Shown piece after piece: positions 44,447-52,391 of a stretch of DNA of 64,000 nucleotides. The translations under genes and the position numbers were made by a program. Within the stretch, counting starts at the first letter, position 1, and each line of letters opens with the position of its first letter. The notes under the pieces were generated by a model. That model was given only the letters and a program-made list of their open reading frames with translations. It made no database searches and was not told the origin of the DNA. This stretch comes from Actinomyces oris. Its GTDB lineage: Bacteria > Actinomycetota > Actinomycetes > Actinomycetales > Actinomycetaceae. The DNA is taken from NCBI RefSeq assembly GCF_001937665.1, contig NZ_MSKL01000031.1, positions 52,122 through 116,121 of the forward strand, in the 5' to 3' direction.

Positions 44447-45742
44447 ATGAACGACGTCGACGCCCACGAGCTCGTCACCGCAACCGCCCGCTCAGCCCGT
44501 GCGGCGCAACGGAGCCTGGCCAGGACCCCGCGCGCCGTCAAGGACGCCGCCCTGGAGGCCATGGCCCACAGCCTCACCGAGCACGGCGAAGCGATCCTCG
44601 CGGCCAACGCCGCCGACCTGGAGCGCGAACGCCGGGCAGGGATGAAGGCCGGTCTCCTCGACCGCCTGGCCCTGGACTCCGACCGCCTGTCGGCCATCGC
44701 CGACTCCCTGCACGAGGTGGCCGCCCTGCCCGACCCCGTGGGCCAGGTCGTTGACGGCTCGGTCATGCCCAACGGGCTGCGAGTGCGCCGGGTACGGGTG
44801 CCACTGGGCGTCGTCGGCATGATCTACGAGGCCCGTCCCAACGTCACCGTCGACACCGCCGCCCTCGCCGTCAAGTCCGGCAACGCCATCATCCTGCGCG
44901 GGGGCAGTGCCGCCCAGGACTCCAACGCCGCCATCGTCGCGGCCCTGCGCAGCGCCCTGGAGGCGCAGGGACTGCCCGCAGACCTTGTGACGAGCGTCGA
45001 TGCCGCCGGTCGGGACGGTGCCCGCGCCCTCATGCGCGCCCACGGTCTGGTCGACGCCCTGGTGCCGCGAGGCGGGGCCGGACTCATCCGTACCGTCGTC
45101 GAGCAGTCCACCGTGCCTGTCATCGAGACTGGATCGGGAAACTGCCACGTCTACGTCGACGCCAGCGCCGACCTCAAGACCGCGGTGGACATCATTGTCA
45201 ACGCCAAGACCCAGCGCGTCGGCGTGTGCAATGCCGCCGAGACGCTCCTGGTCCACGCCGACGTCGCCGCCACCTACCTACCGGCCGCAGCCCGCGCCCT
45301 GTGGGACAAGGACACCGTCCTGCACACCGACCCCACCGCCCACCGGATCCTGAGCGAGGCGGCGACGGCCGATGGGCGTGTTGCCCTCCTGACCGAGGCC
45401 ACCGAAGCCGACTGGGACACCGAGTACGGCTCACTGGACCTGGCCGTGCGCGTCGTCGGGAGCCTGGAGGAGGCCATCGACCACATCCGCTCCCACACCA
45501 CCGGACACACCGAGGCGGTCCTCGCCCAGGACGTGGGCGTCATCAACGACTTCATCGCGGGCATGGACTCTGCGGCCGTCATGGTCAACGCCTCGACCCG
45601 ATTCACCGATGGCGGACAGCTGGGGCTGGGGGCCGAGCTGGGCATCTCCACCCAGAAGCTTCACGCCCGCGGCCCCATGGGTGTGAGCGAGCTGACGACG
45701 ACGACCTGGATCGTCGAGGGCGACGGCCACATCCGCCCCTGA
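44447..45742 (+). CDS. proA: glutamate-5-semialdehyde dehydrogenase (gamma-glutamyl phosphate reductase)
   Basis: ProA reduces glutamyl-5-phosphate to the semialdehyde with NADPH. The 431-residue protein has GVVGMIYEARPNVTVDTAAL, SGNAIILRGGSAA and the catalytic C261 in QRVGVCNAAETLLVH. It directly follows proB in the usual order, but has its own leaderless promoter. Confidence 0.95.
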   Translation: MNDVDAHELVTATARSARAAQRSLARTPRAVKDAALEAMAHSLTEHGEAILAANAADLERERRAGMKAGLLDRLALDSDRLSAIADSLHEVAALPDPVGQVVDGSVMPNGLRVRRVRVPLGVVGMIYEARPNVTVDTAALAVKSGNAIILRGGSAAQDSNAAIVAALRSALEAQGLPADLVTSVDAAGRDGARALMRAHGLVDALVPRGGAGLIRTVVEQSTVPVIETGSGNCHVYVDASADLKTAVDIIVNAKTQRVGVCNAAETLLVHADVAATYLPAAARALWDKDTVLHTDPTAHRILSEAATADGRVALLTEATEADWDTEYGSLDLAVRVVGSLEEAIDHIRSHTTGHTEAVLAQDVGVINDFIAGMDSAAVMVNASTRFTDGGQLGLGAELGISTQKLHARGPMGVSELTTTTWIVEGDGHIRP

Positions 45743-45921
45743 GTTCTCGCACCTCCGAGCAACGTTGGGACGCCTTGGAGTTGTGCTGATTCTGAGAAGC
45801 GTGCGGATCAGTTCTGTGATTCTCCCGGTGCCGTGCTCCAGTGCTTTGTCATCTCATTCGTGTTACGGTCGACAAAAGTCGGACGGGTCCAGGACAACCG
45901 GGGGAGAAGGGGGAGACTGGA

Positions 45922-46425
45922 GTGGAGAGTCTGCTGCGTCGTTTCGGTCGTGGCCGCGTCGTTGCCACCACGGTCGTCGTTGTGACAGCGGGCCTCCTGC
46001 TCGCGGTCACCCGCATGGTGTTCTCCCACCCCGCCGAGTCGGCGAAGGAGCCGGGAATCGTCCTGACGGCAACCCCGCAGGTCACGTCATCCCAGTCCTC
46101 GACCACGGCGAGGCCGAGCCGGGGTGCCGGCGGTGCCAGCAGCACCCAGCACGAGCCGGGCAGCGCCGAAGCGGGAGCCGCAGACTCATCGGACTCCTCG
46201 ACGCAGGGCCACGCGCCTCAGGCGGTCGACCCCGCCCCACCTGTCGCCGTCGACCATGGCAACCGTCAGCCGGCTCCCGCCGCCCCTGCCGGGCCCGCCG
46301 CCCCGGCCGCCACCGCACGATCCGATGACTCCCGCACCGAGGTCGACGATGACGACGACGACAGAAAACCGGCGAACAACGGCGTGAGAGAAGCCGATGA
46401 CGACGACCGCGACATCGATGACTGA
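45922..46425 (+). CDS. single-pass membrane protein with acidic tail, function unknown
   Basis: I do not recognise a family. Starting at GTG 45922, behind GGGGGAGA, it has 167 residues: a short basic start (RRFGRGR), one membrane segment (VVATTVVVVTAGLLLAV) and a long Ser/Ala/Pro-rich part ending in a run of aspartates (DDDDDDR) and DDDDRDIDD. This is an N-in membrane anchor with an exported, disordered, calcium- or cation-attracting tail. It converges on an OmpR-type two-component system and might be part of its signal. An upstream ATG at 45841 adds residues without a ribosome-binding site. Confidence 0.6.
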   Translation: MESLLRRFGRGRVVATTVVVVTAGLLLAVTRMVFSHPAESAKEPGIVLTATPQVTSSQSSTTARPSRGAGGASSTQHEPGSAEAGAADSSDSSTQGHAPQAVDPAPPVAVDHGNRQPAPAAPAGPAAPAATARSDDSRTEVDDDDDDRKPANNGVREADDDDRDIDD

Positions 46426-46447
46426 ATGGACGACTGACCAGATGGCT

Positions 46448-46479
46448 GACGCCGCGGTCACCGGCCAGTGCGCGGCGTC
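46448..46479. terminator. bidirectional terminator
   Basis: GACGCCGCG pairs perfectly with CGCGGCGTC over 9 bp around a 14-base loop, between the convergent membrane-protein and response-regulator genes. Confidence 0.65.
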
Positions 46480-46494
46480 GCAGGGGGTGGCGGA

Positions 46495-47154
46495 TCAGGT
46501 GAGCCGGTAACCCATGCCGCGCACGGTCTCCACCCGCTGCCTGCCCAGCTTGTTGCGCAGGTAGGAGACGTAGACCTCCACCACGTTGGAACCGGGGTCG
46601 AAGTCCAGCCCCCACACCGAGCTCAGGAGCTGCTCGCGGCTGAGGACCTGACCGGGGTGGCGCATGAAGGCCTCGGCCAGTGCGAACTCCCTGGCGGAGA
46701 GCTCCACGGTTCGCCCCTCCAACGTCAGGGTCCGGGTACGCAGATCCAGGACCATGTCGCGGTGGGTCAGCTGCATCTGGTCGGGGCCGGTGGTATCCGG
46801 GCGCAGCCGCACCCGAATACGGGCCAGGAGCTCCTCGAAGGAGAAGGGCTTGGGCATGTAGTCGTCGGCGCCGCCCTCCAGACCGGCGACGCGGTCGGCC
46901 ACTGAGGAACGCGCTGTAAGCATGATGACCGGCACTCCCACGCCTTGGCCGCGCAGCTGCTGGAGCACCTCGAAGCCATCGATATCGGGCAGGCCCACAT
47001 CCAGGATGATGAGGTCGAAGCTCTCCTGGACCGCCAGGGCCACGGCCTGCCTGCCTGCGGCGGTGGTGTGTGTGGTGAAGCCGGCCGCCTTGAGCCCCTT
47101 GGTGAGGAACGCGACGATGCGGGGCTCGTCCTCAACGATGAGGATGCTGCTCAT
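46495..47154 (-). CDS. OmpR-family response regulator
   Basis: The 219-residue protein has a receiver domain (VEDEP, phospho-acceptor D52 in ILDVGLPDIDG, TARSSVADRVAGLEGGADDYMPKPF) and a winged helix (LSAREFALAEAFMRHPGQVL, NVVEVYVSYLRNKLG). It follows its kinase with a four-base overlap (ATGA); AAAGGAG lies in the kinase end. The system resembles CutR/TcrA-type regulators of envelope stress; the signal is unknown. Confidence 0.9.
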   Translation of the reverse strand: MSSILIVEDEPRIVAFLTKGLKAAGFTTHTTAAGRQAVALAVQESFDLIILDVGLPDIDGFEVLQQLRGQGVGVPVIMLTARSSVADRVAGLEGGADDYMPKPFSFEELLARIRVRLRPDTTGPDQMQLTHRDMVLDLRTRTLTLEGRTVELSAREFALAEAFMRHPGQVLSREQLLSSVWGLDFDPGSNVVEVYVSYLRNKLGRQRVETVRGMGYRLT

Positions 47155-48680
47155 GGTGAGTGACTCCTTTGGGAGGCTGTCGGGGGCTGATCAGGGCTTG
47201 AGGCCCCGGCAGGTGCGAGGGCACCGCCTCGGGAGGAGGACAGCGGAGTGGAGGTCTTCAGAGGGACCACCATGGTGAACACCGAGCCTCGGCCCACCTC
47301 AGAGCGTATGTCCAGTCGTCCGCCGTGTGCTGCGACGATCGTCTCGACGATGCTGAGCCCCAGTCCTGTCCCTGAGGCGAGCTCCTGAGCCCCGGTGGTG
47401 CGTTTGAACCGCTGGCGCACCAGGTCGATGTCCTCAGGGGCGATCCCGATGCCCTCGTCTCGCACCCACATCTGCAGGTGGCCGTCGCGAACGGCCGAGC
47501 CCAGGGACACGGTGCTGCAGTGCTCGGAGTACTTCACCGCGTTGGCCACCAGCTGGAGCCAGGCCTGGGTGATTCGGGTGGGGTCGATGATGGCCCGGGT
47601 GAAGGCCGCCGACTCCATCTTCCAGCGGCGCTCGCCCAGGGCGAGGGACTTGTCGAAGACCAGCTCGGTCAGCTCGGCGACATCAGTGTCCACCGGAGTG
47701 ACGAAGTCGCTCTGGACGCTCTTGGCCAGCAGGATCAAGTCGTTCACGAGCATCCCCATCCGGTCGAGCTCGTCAATGGCCAGCAGCTGCGTCTGGCGCA
47801 CGTCCTCGGGGTCTGAGGGGTCGGTGAGCTCGAGGTGACCGCGGACCACGGCGACCGGGGTGCGCAGCTCGTGGCCGACGTCGTCGAGCAGGTTGCGCTG
47901 AGCCTCCACCGAGGTCTGGACCCGGTCGAGCATCCGGTTGACGGCCTCGGCCAGGGCCGTCAGGTCGTCTCGGCCCTTGACCGGCACCCGGGTGGTCAGG
48001 TCGTCCTCGCCGATGGACTCGGTGGCGCGGCGCAGCTGCTCGATGGGGCGAAGGAGCCGCTCGACGGCGAACCAGGCCAGACCCGTCACCAGGGCGACGG
48101 TGAACACGGCCGCCGCCGCGTAGAAGGCCATGGTTCGCCGAAGCTGGGACTCGGCGACCTTGAGGTCGATGACGTGCACGAGCGCCCCGTGCTGGGAGCC
48201 GCCCTGCAGCGGGACGATGAGGACTCGGTAGCTCGATGTGGGGGTGCGCACCGTCTCGATGACGGACTCCGAGGCGGCTGCCTGGGAGGTCACCCGTGTG
48301 AGCAGCTGCTTGTCCTCCTCGGGGCGGAAGGAGACGTTGTCCGAGGAGACCCAGGCCAGCTCCGTGCCGGCACTGGTGCCCACGAAGCCGAGCTCGGCCT
48401 CGCCGCGCCCTTCGGCCGTGCGCTGGATGTGAGTGCGAAGAACCTCGGAGACGTCCTCCAGGGGCTGACCGCTGGAAGGGTCTCGCCTCTCGGCGGCCAG
48501 CTGGCGGATCCGGTCACGGCTGTGCTCGAGCCGGTTGGTGGCCTCGGCCGACACGCTGGAGTGCCCCAGTGCCCACACGATCGCCCCGCACGTGACCAGA
48601 GCGATGCCGGCCACCAGCACGATCGCCCACATGACACGGGTGCCGATGGTGACGGTACGAGTGGGCAGCAGTGAGGTCAC
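47151..48680 (-). CDS. membrane sensor histidine kinase
   Basis: The 509-residue kinase has a first membrane segment near residues 18-40 (VMWAIVLVAGIALVTCGAIV), an outer sensing domain of about 130 residues, a second segment (FYAAAAVFTVALVTGLAWFA), HAMP, the phospho-acceptor H270 in VGHELRTPVAVVRGH, and an ATPase ending GTGLGLSIVETIVAAHGGRL. GTG 48680 is chosen; the further upstream open frame has no ribosome-binding site. The -10-like CACAAT lies six bases before it. Confidence 0.88.
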   Translation of the reverse strand: MTSLLPTRTVTIGTRVMWAIVLVAGIALVTCGAIVWALGHSSVSAEATNRLEHSRDRIRQLAAERRDPSSGQPLEDVSEVLRTHIQRTAEGRGEAELGFVGTSAGTELAWVSSDNVSFRPEEDKQLLTRVTSQAAASESVIETVRTPTSSYRVLIVPLQGGSQHGALVHVIDLKVAESQLRRTMAFYAAAAVFTVALVTGLAWFAVERLLRPIEQLRRATESIGEDDLTTRVPVKGRDDLTALAEAVNRMLDRVQTSVEAQRNLLDDVGHELRTPVAVVRGHLELTDPSDPEDVRQTQLLAIDELDRMGMLVNDLILLAKSVQSDFVTPVDTDVAELTELVFDKSLALGERRWKMESAAFTRAIIDPTRITQAWLQLVANAVKYSEHCSTVSLGSAVRDGHLQMWVRDEGIGIAPEDIDLVRQRFKRTTGAQELASGTGLGLSIVETIVAAHGGRLDIRSEVGRGSVFTMVVPLKTSTPLSSSRGGALAPAGASSPDQPPTASQRSHSP

Positions 48681-48692
48681 GTCGCCATTGTG
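48681..48692 (-). promoter_or_regulatory. possible leaderless -10 box of the sensor kinase
   Basis: On the minus strand CACAAT (48687-48692) is six bases before GTG 48680. It departs from TANNNT at the first base, so this is weaker than the others. Confidence 0.35.
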
Positions 48693-48754
48693 CCCGGATC
48701 CACTGGGCTCCGCCCGATGGATCCGGGCACGGGCGGAGCCGGCAGCGGCCCGAC

Positions 48755-50080
48755 TCAGCGTCCTACTCCCGCGTAGGTCCACCCGGCCTCGCGCCAGGCC
48801 ACCGGGTCCAGGGCATTGCGTCCATCAATGATGACGCGCTCGGCGACGCCGGCGGCGGCATCAGCGGGGTCGAGGGCAACGAACTGGGCCCACTCGGTCA
48901 GTAGCAGGACGAGCTCGGCTCCCTTGAGCGCGGCTCGGGGGTCGTCCTCCAAGGTGAGGTGAGGGTGGGAGCGGGCCACGACGGGCAGGGCCTGCGGGTC
49001 GCAGACAGTGACCTCCGCCCCGAGGTCGGCCAGGCGGGAGGCGACATCCAGAGCGGGGGAGTCACGCACGTCGTCGCTCAGGGGCTTGAAGGCCGCCCCC
49101 AGGATGGTGATCGACCTACCGGATAGGTCACCGCCGACGTGGGTACGGGCCAGCTCGACGATCCGGTCGCGCTGCTCACGGTTGATGGAGTCGACCCGGC
49201 CCAGCAGGTCGGCCAGGTGCACGGCGCCGTGAAGGTCGGCGCTGGCCTGCAACGCCCGGATGTCCTTGGGAAGGCAGCCTCCGCCGAAACCGACGCCGGC
49301 CTGGAGGAAGCGCCGGCCGATGCGCGGGTCATGGCCGATGGCGTCGGCCAGGACGGTGACGTCGGCCCCGGCTGTGTCGCACAGGTGGGCCATGGCGTTG
49401 ATGAAGCTGATCTTGGTCGCCAGGAAGGAGTTCGCCGCGGTCTTGACCAGCTCGGCGGTGGGGTAGTCGGTGACGATCCGGGGGATGCCCTCCTCCAGCA
49501 GGTCCTGGTAGACGGCGTCGAGCGCGGCCTGTGCCTCCTGGGCGTCATTGGGGTCGGCGGGGACCCCGTAGACGATGCGGTCGGGGTGGAGGGTGTCGGC
49601 TACGGCGAAGCCCTCGCGCAGGAACTCGGGGTTCCACAGCACCAGGGCGCGACCGGCCAGGCGCTCGGCAACCTGCTGGGCGGTGCCCACCGGAACGGTC
49701 GACTTGCCCACCACCAGGCTGCGCCCGCCCTCGGGCAGGGCGTCGTGAAGCATGTCGACCACGCTCCACAGCTGGCTCAGGTCGGCCTCACCGCCGGTGG
49801 CGGACTGCGGGGTCCCCACGGCGATGAAGTGGACATCGGCCTCGGCCAGCTCGGCCGGTGTCGGCGCTGAGGTGAAGCGCAGGTCGCCCTGCTGAGCCCC
49901 GGTGACCAGCAGCTCGGGCAGTCCCGGCTCATAGAAGGGGGCTCGGCCCTGAGCAAGGGCCTCGACCTGCTCGGGGCGGGTGTCGATCCCCAGGACGTGG
50001 TGTCCCAGGTGGGCCATGGCGGCGGCGTGAACGGCACCGAGGTATCCGCAGCCGATGACGGTGAGCTTGAGAGGGGTCAT
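48755..50080 (-). CDS. ugd: UDP-glucose/UDP-sugar 6-dehydrogenase
   Basis: The enzyme oxidises a UDP-hexose (normally UDP-glucose) to the UDP-uronic acid with two NAD. The 441-residue product has the Rossmann motif VIGCGYLGAVHAA, K213, and the catalytic C269 in GVGFGGGCLPKDIRAL. ATG 50080 overlaps the preceding kinase stop (ATGA), so it is the last gene of a coupled operon of glycosyltransferases, an ABC exporter and kinases. This points to a uronic-acid building block for that glycan. UDP-GlcNAc or UDP-ManNAc as substrate is possible. Confidence 0.88.
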   Translation of the reverse strand: MTPLKLTVIGCGYLGAVHAAAMAHLGHHVLGIDTRPEQVEALAQGRAPFYEPGLPELLVTGAQQGDLRFTSAPTPAELAEADVHFIAVGTPQSATGGEADLSQLWSVVDMLHDALPEGGRSLVVGKSTVPVGTAQQVAERLAGRALVLWNPEFLREGFAVADTLHPDRIVYGVPADPNDAQEAQAALDAVYQDLLEEGIPRIVTDYPTAELVKTAANSFLATKISFINAMAHLCDTAGADVTVLADAIGHDPRIGRRFLQAGVGFGGGCLPKDIRALQASADLHGAVHLADLLGRVDSINREQRDRIVELARTHVGGDLSGRSITILGAAFKPLSDDVRDSPALDVASRLADLGAEVTVCDPQALPVVARSHPHLTLEDDPRAALKGAELVLLLTEWAQFVALDPADAAAGVAERVIIDGRNALDPVAWREAGWTYAGVGR

Positions 50081-51174
50081 GAGTTGTTCCAATCGTTGGT
50101 GAGGTCCAGAGGCATGAAGGGGGAGGCGTGTCCCAGGCAGTGGCGCACCCAGACGGGCAGCCACTGGTGGGCGGCGGGACGGAAGGCGTGGACGAAGACG
50201 AGCCGCAGTGCCGAGGAGCGGTAGTAGGTCTCCAGACGGTGCGCCGTCATGGGCAGCGTGCGGGCCAGGTCATCGAGCAGTCCTCGGACCTGGGCGTGAG
50301 CCTCAGGGCCGAGCCGGCCGCGAACCGCCATGAGATCCGCGTGGGCCCAGAGATTGCCCAGATCGAGGGACGCCTCGGCCATGGCCGCGGTGTCCAGGTC
50401 GAGCAGGGACAGGTCGGTTCCGTCCCACAGGAGCTGGCCGTCGTGGAGGTCGCGGTGGGTGATGACGTGCACCTCGCTGCTCTCCCTCAGCCTCAGGCAG
50501 GTATCCACCACCTGCTCATGCAGAGGACCCTGCTGATCGATGACGTCGTAGCGTTGGGCGGAGACGAACCAACGCCGCAGCACCTCGGTCTCCTGCCGCG
50601 GCCCGTGGAGGGGCAGGTCCGCCTCGCCATCGCCCAGGCGCGACCAGGAGTCCGTGAGCCGCTGCCACCCGGGCAGGCCCGCGTCACCGAGCTCGTCGAG
50701 GCTGCGGCCGGGCAGCAGCTCGAGGTCGACGACATCGTCTTCGTTGCCCAGGATCCTGGGGGTGCGCAGGCCAGTGACCCGCAGCACCGAGGCAGCGGTC
50801 GTGTGGGCCCGCACCAGGGAGGCGGCCTTGTGGGGCCGCACGATCTTGCGGACTCGGGAATTCTCCATCACGACGGCGCGGCGGCCGGCGCGGTGGATGA
50901 CGAGAGCCCCGGTCAGCTGCGTGGACAGGGCCGGAAGAGCCGGATCGACGGCATAGGGCAGCAGATCGGGGGCGCCCCCCACAGTGACGTGCCCTGCGCG
51001 CAGACGGCCCTGGCCGTCGACGCACTCGATGCTCACGCTCGCGGGGCCCGAGTCCCGGCTGCCGGGCCAGGCCCGGCGCAGCCCGGGGATGGCGCGCAGC
51101 GTGCTCAGCATGTCCGTCACCTTCGTCTTCTGTGTCATATCAGTCATTCGTGTCGTACTCATCGCGTCCGTCAT
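50077..51174 (-). CDS. APH-fold phosphotransferase (second of a tandem pair)
   Basis: The 365-residue protein has an aminoglycoside-phosphotransferase-type catalytic loop THRDLHDGQLLWD with catalytic D242 and the metal-binding LLDLDTA. The loop has Gln where most family members have Asn. Residues before it (KIVRPHKAASLVRAH) may hold the ATP-binding lysine. The substrate is unknown; its operon context suggests a sugar, polyol or lipid precursor rather than an antibiotic. It overlaps both neighbours by four bases. Confidence 0.75.
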   Translation of the reverse strand: MTDAMSTTRMTDMTQKTKVTDMLSTLRAIPGLRRAWPGSRDSGPASVSIECVDGQGRLRAGHVTVGGAPDLLPYAVDPALPALSTQLTGALVIHRAGRRAVVMENSRVRKIVRPHKAASLVRAHTTAASVLRVTGLRTPRILGNEDDVVDLELLPGRSLDELGDAGLPGWQRLTDSWSRLGDGEADLPLHGPRQETEVLRRWFVSAQRYDVIDQQGPLHEQVVDTCLRLRESSEVHVITHRDLHDGQLLWDGTDLSLLDLDTAAMAEASLDLGNLWAHADLMAVRGRLGPEAHAQVRGLLDDLARTLPMTAHRLETYYRSSALRLVFVHAFRPAAHQWLPVWVRHCLGHASPFMPLDLTNDWNNS

Positions 51175-52391
51175 GGCCGGGCGGCCTCTTTCTCAGGCGA
51201 CTGAGTGATGCGCTCAATGGCGGTCAGCTCGGTGCCGATGCGTTCACGCCAGGACGGCTGGGCCCGGCGCAGGGGATCGGCCAGTCGCGCCAGTCGCGAC
51301 AGTGCAATCGCCGCCCCCAGATCCTCGCCGCCCGGCACCGGCCGGTGCGCGGCATAACCATCCAGCAGCGCGCCCCGCTGAGAGGACGGCGCGACCGCCA
51401 GGTAGGAGCCCAGATCCGTCGCAGCCGGTGCCAGGCGCACCCGGTCGAAGTCGGTCAGCCAGATCCGACCGGTCGAGTACTCGTACAGCACCTGGTCGGG
51501 GGAGGCGTCGCCGTGGGTGAGAACCGGTGACCCCGGCAGTCTGGTGGGCAGCATGTCGCCCACCGCCCGCACCCGGCGCGCCAGCTCGGGGGCCAGGACG
51601 TCGAGCTGACGGGCATGGACCTCAGCCAGCTCCCGAGCGTTGGGATGCTGATGCGGCAGCCGGTCGACGAGCTCCGGTGGCAGTTGCCCGGCGCAGGAGT
51701 GCAGCTCGGCCAGCAGTGCCCCCACGCGACGGGTGGCCTCCACGGGGCTCTGAGTGGTGGCCGGCCCATCAACGTTCCCGGAGTAGAAGTCAGCCAGATT
51801 CGTGTCTCCGCACCACTGCTGCACGCTGACGCGGCCCTCGCACCTGGCCACGGCCTGCGAGTCGCGGAGACCGGGGACCGGGAGGAACTCGGACAGGACG
51901 CGGTGGACATCATCGGCCGGCCCCCCGGCTCCGGTCCGCAGCCGCAGGACCTTGGAGCCGTCTCGCAGGACCAGGCGCCGTGAGGGGTTGTAGCGCAGCA
52001 CGTCCCGGGCGTCCCAGGTACTGAGTATCCCCACACCCGTCGCCTGCGCGAGCGGCTCGGCCAGCTTGGGGTCGGTGAGGACCGGACCGCACTGCAGCAG
52101 CAGACCGTCGCCCAGGGACCGGGTGACGGGGGACTGCGCCAGCCCCAGAGAGGCGGCCATGCGCTCGGCCTGAGCGGCCTTGGAGTGCGAGACCGGCCAG
52201 AGCAGACGGGCCCAGCCGGCTGTGAGCCCGGTGCTCTGCTCCGTCAAGGACACCAGGACGGAGACCCCCGGCTTGATGCGCAGCCTGTCGGCCCGTACCG
52301 GGTGCTCGAGGAGCTCACTGAGCCGATCGGCGTCGAGCATCACGGCGACGGCATCGGCCGTGGTCGTTGCGCTGATGATCGAAGGAGTCAC
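51171..52391 (-). CDS. APH-fold phosphotransferase (first of a tandem pair)
   Basis: The 406-residue protein has the loop LTHGDASPDQVLYE with catalytic D295 and the metal-binding WLTDFDRV; again Gln replaces the loop Asn, as also seen in maltokinases (HGDLHLGQ-type). The first 130 residues form a domain I do not recognise. GTG 52391 overlaps the ABC gene stop (GTGA), and its stop overlaps the next kinase (ATGA). The pair is only distantly alike, so an old duplication or two substrates is likely. Confidence 0.75.
   Translation of the reverse strand: MTPSIISATTTADAVAVMLDADRLSELLEHPVRADRLRIKPGVSVLVSLTEQSTGLTAGWARLLWPVSHSKAAQAERMAASLGLAQSPVTRSLGDGLLLQCGPVLTDPKLAEPLAQATGVGILSTWDARDVLRYNPSRRLVLRDGSKVLRLRTGAGGPADDVHRVLSEFLPVPGLRDSQAVARCEGRVSVQQWCGDTNLADFYSGNVDGPATTQSPVEATRRVGALLAELHSCAGQLPPELVDRLPHQHPNARELAEVHARQLDVLAPELARRVRAVGDMLPTRLPGSPVLTHGDASPDQVLYEYSTGRIWLTDFDRVRLAPAATDLGSYLAVAPSSQRGALLDGYAAHRPVPGGEDLGAAIALSRLARLADPLRRAQPSWRERIGTELTAIERITQSPEKEAARP

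Noticed and set aside
46448..46479. Small RNA gene between the membrane protein and the response regulator
   Set aside because: The perfect stem lies between convergent stops and is best explained as a shared terminator; no promoter was seen.
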